A stretch of DNA of 64,000 bases from JACXTP01 sp963827905. Lineage in GTDB: Archaea; Thermoplasmatota; Thermoplasmata; Methanomassiliicoccales; UBA472. The notes under the pieces were generated by a model. The model did not search any database. It saw only the letters and a list, made by a program, of their open reading frames with translations, and was not told the DNA's origin. The first letter of the stretch is position 1. Every line of letters starts with the position of its first letter. The stretch covers positions 310,001 through 374,000 of the forward strand of contig CAWHCB010000007.1 in NCBI GenBank assembly GCA_963827905.1, given 5' to 3'. A program made the translations under genes and the position numbers. Shown here piece after piece: positions 9,554-18,938 of the stretch.

Positions 9554-12186
9554 TCAGTTTTGTTCATCTTCTCCAGGAGGGGGCATTTCTTCATTGTTGA
9601 CAATTGGACCTGCACCTTCCGGCATCAAGGCGTCGCCCTTGGATTCCGTCTCCACCACGGTCTTCTCGTCCGCCTTGCTCACCAGGCGCGCCAGGGCGAT
9701 GACCTTGTCGTCCTCGGCCAGACGCATTATGCGGACCCCCATGGTGGCCCTTCCCACCACGCGGATCTCCGCCACCTTGATGCGCTGCACGTTGCTGTTC
9801 TTCGAGGCCACCACCAGCTCGTCCTCCTCCTCCACTTCCTGGACGTAGACGACCTTGCCGTTCCTCTCGTCGGTGCGGATGGTGATGACGCCCTTGCCGC
9901 CGCGGTGGGTCTTGCGGTAGACCTCGTGCTCGTCCGAGGGCTCCCATTTGCCCACCGGGGTGACCTTGCCATAGCCGTTCTCGGTGACGGTGAGCAACTT
10001 GGACTGGTCCGTGACCACCGCCATGGAGACCACCTTGTCCCCTTCGTCCAGACGCACGCCGATGACGCCGTGGGCCGGGCGGCCCATGGGTCTGACCTGC
10101 TCCTCGTCGAAGCGGACGGCCTGGCCATCCTTCGTGGCGAGGATTATCTCCCTCTTGCCGTCGGTGACCTTGACGTCGACGAGCTCGTCGCCCTCGTCCA
10201 GACCGACGGCGATGATGCCGGACGAACGGATGTTGGCATAGGCCTTGAGGGCCGTCTTCTTGATGATCCCCCTTTCGGTGGCGAAGGCCAGGAACCGGTC
10301 CTCGGCCATGTTCTCCACCGGGATGGTCTTCATGATCTTCTCCCCCTCCTCCAGACGGGGCAGGAGGTTGACGATGGCCTTGCCCTTGAACTGACGGCTG
10401 CCCACTGGGCAGCTTGTACGCCTTGAGCACGTAGACCCGGCCACGGTTGGTGAAGAACATGAGATAGTTGTGCGTCAGGGTGACGAACATGTCGATGACG
10501 AAGTCCTCCTCCTTGGTCTCCATGCCCATCAGGCCGACGCCGCCGCGGCGCTGCTGCTTGTACGTGTCCAGCGGAACGCGCTTGATGTAACCGTCCTGGG
10601 TGATGGTGACCACCATGTCCTCGTTGGGGATGAGGTCCTCGTCCTCCAGGTCCCGGGCGTCCATGACGATGTCGGTGTGACGCTCGTCGCCGTACTTCTC
10701 CTTCAGCTCGAGGACCTCGGCCTTGATGATGGCCATGACGCGCCATTCGTTGGCCAGGATGTCCTCCAGGTCCGTGATCTTGATCTCGAGCTCGGCGAAC
10801 TCGGCGCGGAGCGACTCGATCTCCAGCCCGGTAAGCTTCTGCAGCCTCATGTCCAGGATGGCCTTGGCCTGCTCCTCGTCGATCTCCAGTCGGACCATCA
10901 GGCCCTGGCGCGCCTCCTCCGGGCTCTGGGACTGACGTATGATGCGTATGGTGTCGTCCAAGGCGTCCAGCGCCTTGATCAGGCCGATGAGGATGTGCTC
11001 CCGCTTCCTGGCCTCGGCCAGGTCGTACTTGGTGCGGCGGGTCACGACCTCCTTGCGATAGGTGAGATAGTGCCAGAGCAGCTCCTTCAGCGTGAGCACC
11101 TTGGGCTCGTTGTTGACCAGGGCGATGTTGATGACCCCGAAGGTCACCTCCATCTGGGTCTGCTTGAACAAGTGGTTGAGGACGATCTCTGGCGAGACGT
11201 CGCGGCGAAGTTCGATGACGATGCGCATGCCGTCGCGGTCCGATTCGTCGCGCAGGTCGGTGATGCCTTCGATGCGCTTGTCCTTGACCAGCTCGGCGAT
11301 GGACTCGATGAGGTTGGACTTGTTGACCTGGTAGGGGATCTCGTCGACGATGATGCGCTGCCTCCCCTCCCTCTCCTCCATGCTGGTCTTGGACCGCACC
11401 TTGACCTTGCCGCGCCCGGTGCTGTAGGCCTCGATGACGCCCCCGATGCCGTAGATAGTGCCTCCGGTCGGGAAATCCGGCGCCTTGATGAACTGCATCA
11501 GGTCCCCGACCTCGGCCTCAGGGTGCTCGATGACGTGGACGATGGCGTCCACCACCTCGGAAAGGTTGTGGGGCGGCATGTTGGTGGCCATCCCCACGGC
11601 GATGCCGGCGGTCCCGTTGACCAGAAGGTTGGGCAGCTTGCCCGGCAGGGTGGATGGTTCCTTGAGGCTGCCATCGAAGTTGTCGACGAAGTTGACGGTG
11701 TCCTTGTCGATGTCGCCCAACATCTCCATGGCGATGCGGCTCAGACGACATTCGGTGTAACGCATGGCCGCGGCCTCGTCCCCGTCGACGGAGCCGAAGT
11801 TGCCTTGGCCATCGACCAGTGGATAGCGCAGTGAGAAGTCCTGGGCCATGCGGACCAATGAGTCGTAGACGGCGGTGTCACCGTGCGGGTGATATTTGCC
11901 CAAGACAGTCGCCGACCACCCTGGCGCTCTTCTTGTGGGGCTTGTTGGGTAAGAGAGAGAGCTCGCTCATGGAGTAGAGCACGCGGCGGTGCACCGGCTT
12001 CAGGCCGTCCCGCACGTCCGGCAGCGCCCTGCCCACGATCACGCTCATGGCGTAATCGATGTAGCACTTCTTCATCTCCGTCTCGATGGGTTTCAGGATG
12101 ATGTGGCTCGAGACCGGGTCCGGTTGAGGGGCGGGGACGGTCTCGGTCGGGATCGGTTCGTTGTTGTTGGGTTGCTCGTCTGCCAT
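9554..12186 (-). CDS. gyrA: DNA gyrase subunit A (two frameshifts)
   Basis: This is the breakage-reunion subunit of the type IIA topoisomerase that introduces negative supercoils with GyrB. The N-terminus shows YAMSVIVGRALPDVRDGLKP and GKYHPHGDTAVYD. The active-site tyrosine sits in AMRYTECRLS. A GyrA-box-like QRRGGVG precedes the beta-pinwheel C-terminal domain, whose repeats (IVAVGLDEGDELV, VIGVRLDEGDKVV, MGVRIMRLAEDDKV) are clear. Reconstructed length is about 877 residues, normal for the family. The frame breaks near 11,900 (one extra T in GACTGTCTT) and near 10,405 (one extra base in CCCAGTGGG). The start at 12186 is 11 bases past the gyrB stop, so the pair is an operon. Euryarchaeal gyrases are generally held to be of bacterial origin. 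Confidence 0.93.
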
Positions 12187-12197
12187 CTTCTCGCCTC

Positions 12198-14096
12198 CTA
12201 CACGTCCAGGTTCTCCACTTCCTTGGCATGGGCCATGATGAACTCGCGCCTTGGTTCGACGGCGTCGCCCATCAGGATGGTGAACAGCTCGTCCGCCTTC
12301 ACCGCGTCATCGATGGTGACCTTCTTCAGCATGCGGGTGGTCGGGGTCCATGGTGGTCTCCCAGAGCTGGTGGGGGTTCATCTCGCCCAGACCCTTGTAC
12401 CTGTGAGACGTTCGCTCCCTTGCCCATCTCCTCGACGGCCTTCTGCATCTCCCGGTCGTTGAAGACGTAGACCTCCTTGTTGCCCTTGGCGATCTTGTAG
12501 AGCGGCGGCATGGCCGCGTAGATGTGCCCTTGCTCGACGAGCGGTTTCATGTAACGATAGAACAGGGTCAGGAGCAGGGTGCGGATGTGGGCCCCGTCCA
12601 CATCGGCATCGGTCATGATGATGACCTGGTGATAGCGCAGCTTGGCGACATCGAACTCCTGCCCGACGCCAGTGCCCAGGGCGGTGATGAGGTTCCTGAT
12701 CTCCTGGTTCTTCAGGATCTTGTCCATGCGGGCCTTCTCGACGTTGAGGATCTTGCCGCGCAATGGCAGGATGGCCTGGAACTCGCGGTTGCGGCCTTGT
12801 TTGGCACTTCCACCGGCACAGTTTCCTTCCACGATGTAGATCTCGCACTTGGCCGGGTCCCTCTCGGAGCAATCGGCCAACTTTCCTGGCAAGGACGCCG
12901 TCTCCAGGAACCCTTTGCGCCTGGTCAGGTCCCGCGCCTTGCGCGCCGCCTCGCGGGCCTGCATGGCCAGCAGGCAACGGTTGATGACCGCCTCGGCCAC
13001 CTTGGGGGTCTCCTCGAGGAATATGCTCAGCTTCTCGCTTATCACCGAAGTCGACGATGCCCTTGACCTCGGAGTTGCCCAATTTGGTCTTGGTCTGTCC
13101 TTCGAACTGAGGCTCTGGTATCTTGATGCTCAGGATGGCGGTCATGCCCTCGCGGACATCGTCCCCGCTGAGCAGCTCCGCCCCTTCCTTGATGAACTTG
13201 TTCTCCAGGGCGTAGTCGTTGACGGTGCGGGTCATGGCGGACCGGAACCCGGCCACATGGGTGCCGCCCTCGATGGTGTTGATGTTGTTGACGAATGAAT
13301 AGGAGTTCTCCGAGTAGGAGTCGGTGTACTGCATCGCCACCTCGACGATGATGTTCTCCCTCTCCCCGATCAGATAGATGGGCTTCTCGTGCATCACCTG
13401 TTTGTTCTTGTTGATCATCTGCACGAACTCGACGATCCCGCCCTCGTAGTGGAACCTCTCCTCCCGGCCGTTCCGCAGGTCCTTGAAAAAGATGGCCGTG
13501 TTCTTGTTGAGGAACGCCAGGTCGCGCAGCCGGCTCACCAGTATCTCATCGTCGAAGCTGGTGTCCGGGAAGATCTCCGGGTCGGGCTGGAAGGTGATGG
13601 ATGTGCCGGTGCCTTCCGCCTCGCCGACGACCTCCAGGGGGACGACGACGTGGCCCCGCTCGAAGCGGATGTGGAAATCCTTGCCCTCGTGCCTGACCCT
13701 CACGTCCAGCCATGCGGAAAGGCTGTTCACGACCGACAGACCGACCCCATGCAGACCGCCGGAGACCTTGTAGCTCTTCCGGTCGAACTTGCCTCCGGCG
13801 TGAAGGGTGGTCATCACCATCTCCACGGCGGGCTTGTTGTACTTCGGCATGATGCCGGTCGGGATCCCTCGACCGTCATCGGTGATGGTCGCCGTCCCAT
13901 CCGCGTTTATCGTGACCTCGATCCGGGTGCAGAACCCGCCCATGGCCTCGTCGATGCTGTTGTCGACGACCTCGTACACCAGATGGTGCAGGCCGCGGGA
14001 GTCGGTGCTCCCGATGTACATGCCCGGCCTCTTGCGGACCGCTTGCAGGCCTTCGAGCACCTGGATGCTCTCGGCGTTGTAACTGGAATCTTCCAT
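12198..14096 (-). CDS. gyrB: DNA gyrase subunit B (three frameshifts)
   Basis: This is the ATPase/TOPRIM subunit of gyrase. The GHKL ATPase motifs (EVVDNSIDEAMGG, DDGRGIPTGI, GLHGVGLSVVN) are in the first 130 residues. The TOPRIM domain has VEGNCAGGSAKQGRNR, ILPLRGKILNVEKAR and DADVDGAHIRTLLL, and the C-terminal tail carries RYKGLGEMNPHQLWETTMDP. About 633 residues, as expected. The frame breaks near 13,042, 12,402 and 12,340; each is repaired by removing one base. The canonical EGDSAGGSAKQGRDR motif reads EGNCAGGSAKQGRNR here, an unusual set of substitutions that keeps the metal-binding Glu and the DxD. The promoter probably lies in the palindrome near 14,220, shared with thiC. Confidence 0.93.
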
Positions 14097-14397
14097 AGGA
14101 TCAGCTCATGTGTGTGCTTTCTCAGCGATTCGAACCAGGGGAGCATACTTCCGTTTTCGAGGTATCGAGCTACCTCTGTCCCATCCCTTGCTCTACCTTC
14201 AGATATGGCATGGGGATATTAATATCCTTCCACTTCAATCTGGCTTTATATATGGACCGGGTCTGATTTCTCGCATTTTGTGCCTCTTTTCCGCGTGTTT
14301 CTTAATGGGTGTGAAGGATGGCTCTGCGCAGGGCCGCGCCACCAGACGATGTTCCTTCAAAAAGGCTTTAACGCTGGAGCGATTTAACGAGGCCCTG
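14097..14397. promoter_or_regulatory. gyrB-thiC divergent intergenic region with palindrome and TATA box
   Basis: This 300-base spacer holds no gene that I can support. A perfect 14-base palindrome, GGATATTAATATCC (14214-14227), lies about 120 bases upstream of gyrB. A strong TATA-like TTTATATAT (14245-14253) points towards thiC and would give a leader of about 120 bases before the chosen thiC start. The leader was searched by eye for the conserved TPP-riboswitch strings (CTGAGA, GAT-CTGG-type) and none was found. Confidence 0.45.
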
Positions 14398-15685
14398 ATG
14401 ACCCTGATGCATAGGGCCCAGCATGGCGTGACCGAGGAGATCGAGATCGTCGCCGCCAAGGAGAACGTGTCGATGGACGTGCTGCGGAGGCGCGTGGCCA
14501 GCGGGCGCGTTGTGATCCCGAGGAACGTCAACCGTGACATCGAACCGTGCGGCATCGGCGAAGGCCTGTCGGTGAAGGTCAACGTCAACCTGGGCACCTC
14601 CAAGGACCGGGTGGAGGTCGAGGAGGAGCTGGAGAAGCTCCGGGTGTCGCTGCGTTACGGGGCCGACACCATCATGGACCTGAGCACCGGGGGCGACATC
14701 GATGCCATCAGACGGCAGATCCTCAAGGAATGTCCCATCCCCGTCGGGACCGTGCCCATCTACCAGGCCGGGCTCAGGGCGGCCAGGCAATCGGCGGTGG
14801 TGGACATGAGCGAGGACGACATGTTCAACGGCATAGAGAAGCACGCCAAGGACGGCGTGGACTTCATGACGGTGCATTGCGGGATCACCAAGGAGAGCGT
14901 GGCCAAACTGACCCGTTCCGGTCGCATCACCGACGTCGTGTCCAGGGGCGGCTCCTTCCTGGTGGCCTGGATACTTCACAATGAGCGGGAGAACCCCCTC
15001 TACCAGAACTACGATTATCTGTTGGAGATGGCCAAGCGCTACGACTTCACCTTGAGCCTGGGGGATGGCCTCAGACCGGGCTGCCTCCATGACGCGTCCG
15101 ACCGCGCCCAAGTGCAGGAGCTGGTCATCCTGGGGGAATGCGTCCGGCGCGCCAGGGAGGCGCAGGTGCAGAGCATGGTCGAGGGTCCGGGGCACGTGCC
15201 GTTGGACCAGATCGAGGCCAACGTGCGCATGGAGAAGACCATCTGCGACGGGGCGCCGTTCTACGTCCTCGGGCCCTTGGTCACGGACATCGCCCCGGGC
15301 TATGACCATATCGTCGGGGCCATCGGAGGGGCTTTGGCCGCCTTCCATGGCGCGGACTTCCTTTGTTACGTCACGCCGGCGGAGCACCTGTGCCTTCCCG
15401 ATGTCAGCGATGTCAAGGAGGGCTCTGATGGCGAGCAAGATCGCCGCGCACGCCGCCGACGTGGCCCGAGGCAACGGGAGGCAGAGGGACGACGCCATGG
15501 CCCAGGCCCGCAAGGACCTGGACTGGGAGGCGATGTACGCCCAGGCCATGGACCCGGAGAAGGCCCGCCGGTACCGCTCCCGCGGTCACACCGAGGACAC
15601 GCAGGGCTGCTCGATGTGCGGGGACGTGTGCGCCATCAAGATCGTCAAGGAGCACCTGAAGAAAAAGATTGAGGCGGGCCACCTA
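14398..15685 (+). CDS. thiC: Phosphomethylpyrimidine synthase ThiC (frameshifted near the 3' end)
   Basis: ThiC is a radical SAM enzyme that converts aminoimidazole ribotide to the HMP-phosphate moiety of thiamine. The archaeal short form starts MTLMHRAQHGVTEEIEIVAAKENV. It contains VNVNLGTS, RYGADTIMDLSTGGD, DGLRPGCLHDASD, VEGPGHVPLDQIEANV and ITDVVSRGGSF. The C-terminal cluster motif is CSMCGDVCAIKIVKEHLKK, a CX2CX3C spacing where bacterial ThiC usually has CX2CX4C. One extra G near 15,425 (GAGGGCTCTG) shifts the frame before the cluster. The A5 run at 15,662 probably hides a second indel, so the stop is uncertain (15,672-15,686). ATG 14398 is chosen because GAGG lies just upstream and it aligns with the family start; ATG 14305 is in frame but adds unconserved sequence. 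thiM and thiE lie 7 kb away. Confidence 0.9.
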
Positions 15686-16498
15686 ACCCAGCATCGCTTT
15701 CAATTTCTCGAACAGGTCGGCCGCATAGATGGTACTTTGGCAGTATCCGCATTTTGTGGTATTGCCTTCTTGGGGGAGATCGACATTGGCACCGCAGGTC
15801 GGGCACTTTATGGTCTGGACCACCAGACCACCTTTGCCCAATTGCTCTTTCAAAAAACTGAAGTCAAGTACCAATTGGACCCGGTCCATCTCTCTTCTTC
15901 GCCTCGTTCAGCTCGCGGCATATCCTTCCCCTGAGCCACCAATTCTTCCTTGAGCTCGATCAGGTCCACCGGTCCGACGATATCTAAAGAAAGGGGGTCT
16001 ACGGTGCTAAGGTCATATAGCTCTAAGGCGGCTCATCGCCTCGCCCGACCTCGAAGAAAAAGATGACCTTCGGCCTCATAACCCATAAGTTGCCCTCCAT
16101 TGAGGTCGAGATGCCCTTTATCTTGTCGTAAGTTACCGATTCCACCAAGTTCATATTTGTCTCTGAAGAATCCCAGGTCCTTTGCGAAAAATCAACATCC
16201 TGGCTTGAGTACCGATCGCGGTGATGTACTGATCGCCGTACCTACCGTTTGAGGTTGATCACGGAGCGTACTCCCGTGAACGATCATCTCCATCCTTTCC
16301 TGAGCCTCGAGTATGACCAGCTCCTTGTACTTTTTTGGAAGGTCTGAAGGCGCGGTAAGGATGGTACGGCGATCGGTCGTGTCCATCGAATTGCCCTCTG
16401 ACCGAAAGCCCGTCACATTCCCCACAGTAACTGTGTGTGCCGATGAACTCGGCACCACAATGCTCGCAACGGCCCATGTTACTCTTGGTATTGCTCAT
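15683..16498 (-). CDS. Zinc-ribbon / PH-like domain / zinc-ribbon protein (heavily frameshifted)
   Basis: Reading across at least five breaks gives one coherent protein of about 265 residues. An N-terminal zinc ribbon (CEHCGAEFIGTHSYCGEC) is followed by LPKKYKELVILEAQERMEMI. Next is a segment that looks like a bacterial-PH/YokE-type domain (GDQYITAIGTQARMLIFRK, YELVESVTYDKIKGIST, GNLWVMRPKVIFFFEVG). A short coiled coil (VDLIELKEELVAQGKDM) leads to a C-terminal zinc ribbon (CPTCGANVDLPQ then CGYCQ). Single-frame reading yields only fragments, the two ends being at 15683-15889 and 16259-16498. Its 3' end overlaps the end of thiC. The domain names are by appearance; function is unknown. Confidence 0.6.
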
Positions 16499-16535
16499 GG
16501 AGATTATATAAGGAATTTCCTACGGAGTGGAGAAA

Positions 16536-16633
16536 TGGAGCCACTGGAGGGGATCGAACCCCCGACCTACAGTTTACGAAACTGTCGCTCTTTAACGGTC
16601 GATCGATGTCGACTGCCGCTGAGCTACAGTGGC
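16536..16633 (-). tRNA. tRNA-Thr (CGT) with a ~20-base insertion in the D arm
   Basis: The minus strand folds as a tRNA with encoded CCA. The acceptor stem is GCCACTG/CAGTGGC. The anticodon stem-loop is ACAGT-TTCGTAA-ACTGT with anticodon CGT (threonine), and the T arm is GGGGGTTCGATCCCC. The D stem GCTC/GAGC encloses about 30 bases where 8-10 are normal, making the gene 98 bases long. Removing CAGTCGACATCGATCGACCG leaves an ordinary D loop (AGCGGTTAAA). The extra piece can form a GTCGA/TCGAC hairpin, so it may be a non-canonical archaeal intron. An AT-rich box lies 28-37 bases upstream. Confidence 0.88.
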
Positions 16634-16660
16634 AATGGGCTCCCATCAAACCCTGCCCCG

Positions 16661-16670
16661 ATTTAATGTT
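16661..16670 (-). promoter_or_regulatory. TATA box of tRNA-Thr
   Basis: AACATTAAAT on the minus strand lies 28-37 bases before the tRNA 5' end, the usual archaeal TATA spacing, in otherwise GC-rich sequence. Confidence 0.5.
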
Positions 16671-16757
16671 TTCGTCATGACGGGCGGGCCAAGCAATTGA
16701 TGGTTTTCAATAAGCAGAAGACAACCGATAAATCCCCCATAACCGAATCATTGCTTC

Positions 16758-17789
16758 GTGCTAGTCGGAGCGATAGCGGACATGGGCGTCCCGGAGGGGG
16801 AGCTCGTCGAGAGGAAAGCGGGCGGACTGTCGTCCTTCCGCGCCTTCATGAACAAGGTGAAGACAGATTCCTTCACCGGTTACATGCAGTCCTCGCTCGC
16901 TCTGGAAGGGCACGACTCCAGCGGCATCCTCCTCTTTGAGGAGGGCAAGCCAGTGCTGGCCATCTATTCCTTCCGGCCCTCTGGCAACGACACCGTGGAG
17001 ATCGTCTACCGTGGCGAGCGCGCCCTGGAGTTCGTGTGCAGCGACTCGTTGAACAACGGCTCGGCATTGGAGCTGCGCCGCATCGACGACCCCAAACAGA
17101 CCGAGGGACTGGTCAAGGGAAGGGGGCCGACCAAGGAGTTCGCCAAGGCCCTGGACCGATTCTACCAGACCAGGGTGGCGACGACGCAGGAGAAGGGAGG
17201 CAAGGAGAAGCGGGAGAAGCTGCCGCCTGAGAGCGTGGACAGCTTGTCCGAGCATATCCTCGACTTCCACCGACGCACCGCCCTGGAGAAGGCCGCGACG
17301 AAGAAGAAGGAGCTGGTCATCGACGTGGAGCTGGTGGAGGGCAGCAGCTATCTGGTGGAGGAGTCCAACCGGGATTACTCCCACGCCGTCTTCGCCATGC
17401 TGGTGCAGAAAGGGATGCCGGGGATCGCCATAACCCGTTCCAACCCCAAGGTGCTCCGAGGGAGCATGGAGGGGGGCAACGCCAAGATCCTCTGGCTCAC
17501 GGACCATGAGGCCAAAGGGGACGAGACCGTGACCCCGTCGCTGGAGAAGATCATGGTGGTCATCGAGGAGTTCCTCGCCAAGGCGGAGGAGTCGGCCATT
17601 CTGTTGGACGACCTGCAATATCTCATATCCAGCAACAACTTCGAGGGCGCGGTCCGCTTCATCCGCAGCCTGGTGGACAAGGTCTCGGAGCAGCAGGCCA
17701 TCTTCCTGCTCTCGGTGGACCCGAACAGCCTGAGCAATCAGGAACGGTCCATCGTGGAGAGGGAGCTCAACGTGCTGGTCAGTCGTTGA
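16758..17789 (+). CDS. DUF835-domain protein with N-terminal effector-like domain
   Basis: The protein has 343 residues and is unbroken. The C-terminal 145 residues (from about YLVEESNRDYSHAVFAMLVQKG, through ILWLTDHE and ESAILLDDLQYLISSNNF, to the end) match the DUF835 family. That family is a RecA-like domain without a P-loop found in many euryarchaeal signalling proteins. The N-terminal 120 residues (FRAFMNKVKTDSFTGYMQSS, GILLFEEGKPVLAIYSF) resemble the DUF2226/DUF4388 type of sensor module. The middle is a charged linker. GTG at 16758 is preferred because a TATA-like CGATAAATC lies 25-32 bases upstream, consistent with a leaderless message; ATG 16782 is the alternative. It faces a zinc-ribbon gene tail to tail. 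Confidence 0.7.
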   Translation: MLVGAIADMGVPEGELVERKAGGLSSFRAFMNKVKTDSFTGYMQSSLALEGHDSSGILLFEEGKPVLAIYSFRPSGNDTVEIVYRGERALEFVCSDSLNNGSALELRRIDDPKQTEGLVKGRGPTKEFAKALDRFYQTRVATTQEKGGKEKREKLPPESVDSLSEHILDFHRRTALEKAATKKKELVIDVELVEGSSYLVEESNRDYSHAVFAMLVQKGMPGIAITRSNPKVLRGSMEGGNAKILWLTDHEAKGDETVTPSLEKIMVVIEEFLAKAEESAILLDDLQYLISSNNFEGAVRFIRSLVDKVSEQQAIFLLSVDPNSLSNQERSIVERELNVLVSR

Positions 17790-17811
17790 TCGTGGAAAAA
17801 ATGAACTTGTC

Positions 17812-18849
17812 TTAGAGGCGTCTCAGTTCGCTCTTGAACTCGATGAGGTACTCTAACGCTTCGTCGTACTGTTCCCGCTTCACTGCCAGCCCCGCGTCCT
17901 TCAGCACCTTGACCGGGGTGGTGACGTCCTTCCCATTGGCCTTGGCGTTGATGAGCTGGGACTTGGCCTTCTTCAGTTCCTTGTTCACGACCTCGGGGAG
18001 CTGTTCCTGCAAGCACTCCTTGCCCTTGCGAGCGAGTATGCCCATCATGGTCCAGTCGCCATGCTCTCCCGCTTCCTGGGCCTCTTTGAGCAGACGCTTG
18101 GCCTCGCGGGTGTCGATGTAGAACCGTTCGGCGTTCTGGATCAGGACGTCCAGCTGATCGCACATCTCGCTGGCCTCCAGGTATTTCCCGGTGACCTTCT
18201 CCGAGATCTTGCGCCCGGCCCGCGCCTCCTTCAACGCTCCGGCGTAATCGCCTATGGCCAGGAACTGCTTGGTCCGCTCCACCGCCTCGTTGATCTCCGT
18301 GGGGTCGGTGTTCATGCCCCGGGCGATGTTCGACAAACGCTCCAGGTACTCGATGTCGTGATTTATGCGGTCCTCGATGGCCTGGCGCACCAGTACGTTG
18401 CATTCCTTGACGCACTGCACCGCCGAGGCCCGATCCCCCGCCTTTCCCGCCTTCACGGCATGGTCGATGAGACGACGGCACTCGCCGGTCTCGATGTCAT
18501 ACTCCTTGGCCAGCTCCATGAGCGGTTTGACCTCGGCGACGAGGATGGGGAACTGTCTCTTCAGCTCCAGCTGCTCCGGCGACTCTTGGACCGTCGGGCT
18601 CGTCTCGGCCACCGGGGTGGGGGGCGGCGTGAGGTCCGTCTCGAAGCGCTTGCCGCAGGCAGGGCATGTCTGGGCGTCGCTGGCGACGTTCTTGCCGCAC
18701 CTCGGACATTTGCTCTCTTCCACCTCCTCAAATACGAACTCCACTCCGCATTTAGGACATTTAGTAAGATAGCCCAGGATATGCGTGCCGCAGTCTGGGC
18801 ATTCGAATTCGAAATTTTCCCTCTCTTCTTCCATGGCTTGCCCTGCCAT
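17812..18849 (-). CDS. Double zinc-ribbon protein with alpha-helical repeats
   Basis: The 345-residue cytosolic protein has two N-terminal zinc ribbons (CPDCGTHILGYLTKCPKCG and CPRCGKNVASDAQTCPACG). A Pro-rich linker follows, then about 240 residues of helix-rich sequence (LMELAKEYDIETGECRRLID, FLAIGDYAGALKEARAGRKI, YDEALEYLIEF) that looks like TPR-like repeats. It is unbroken. This architecture is common in Thermoplasmata and Methanomicrobia but has no assigned function. It ends 22 bases from the convergent DUF835 gene. Confidence 0.75.
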   Translation of the reverse strand: MAGQAMEEERENFEFECPDCGTHILGYLTKCPKCGVEFVFEEVEESKCPRCGKNVASDAQTCPACGKRFETDLTPPPTPVAETSPTVQESPEQLELKRQFPILVAEVKPLMELAKEYDIETGECRRLIDHAVKAGKAGDRASAVQCVKECNVLVRQAIEDRINHDIEYLERLSNIARGMNTDPTEINEAVERTKQFLAIGDYAGALKEARAGRKISEKVTGKYLEASEMCDQLDVLIQNAERFYIDTREAKRLLKEAQEAGEHGDWTMMGILARKGKECLQEQLPEVVNKELKKAKSQLINAKANGKDVTTPVKVLKDAGLAVKREQYDEALEYLIEFKSELRRL

Positions 18850-18938
18850 CTAGTCACCGAACAGATAAAAAGATTTGTTAGCGAATATTTATGGTTGGTT
18901 ATCTGCGTAGCGGTTTTTGACAATATCGAGAAACCTGT

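Noticed and set aside
10470..11834. A 454-codon plus-strand frame opposite gyrA
   Set aside because: Asp/Val/Leu/His-rich shadow of gyrA; gyrA itself is certain.
14105..14140. tRNA T-arm-like CTGGTTCGAATCGC on the minus strand
   Set aside because: No complementary T-stem, acceptor or anticodon arm can be formed around it.
14278..14397. TPP riboswitch before thiC
   Set aside because: The conserved thi-box strings are absent by eye; the leader before thiM (22,323-22,461) also lacks them.
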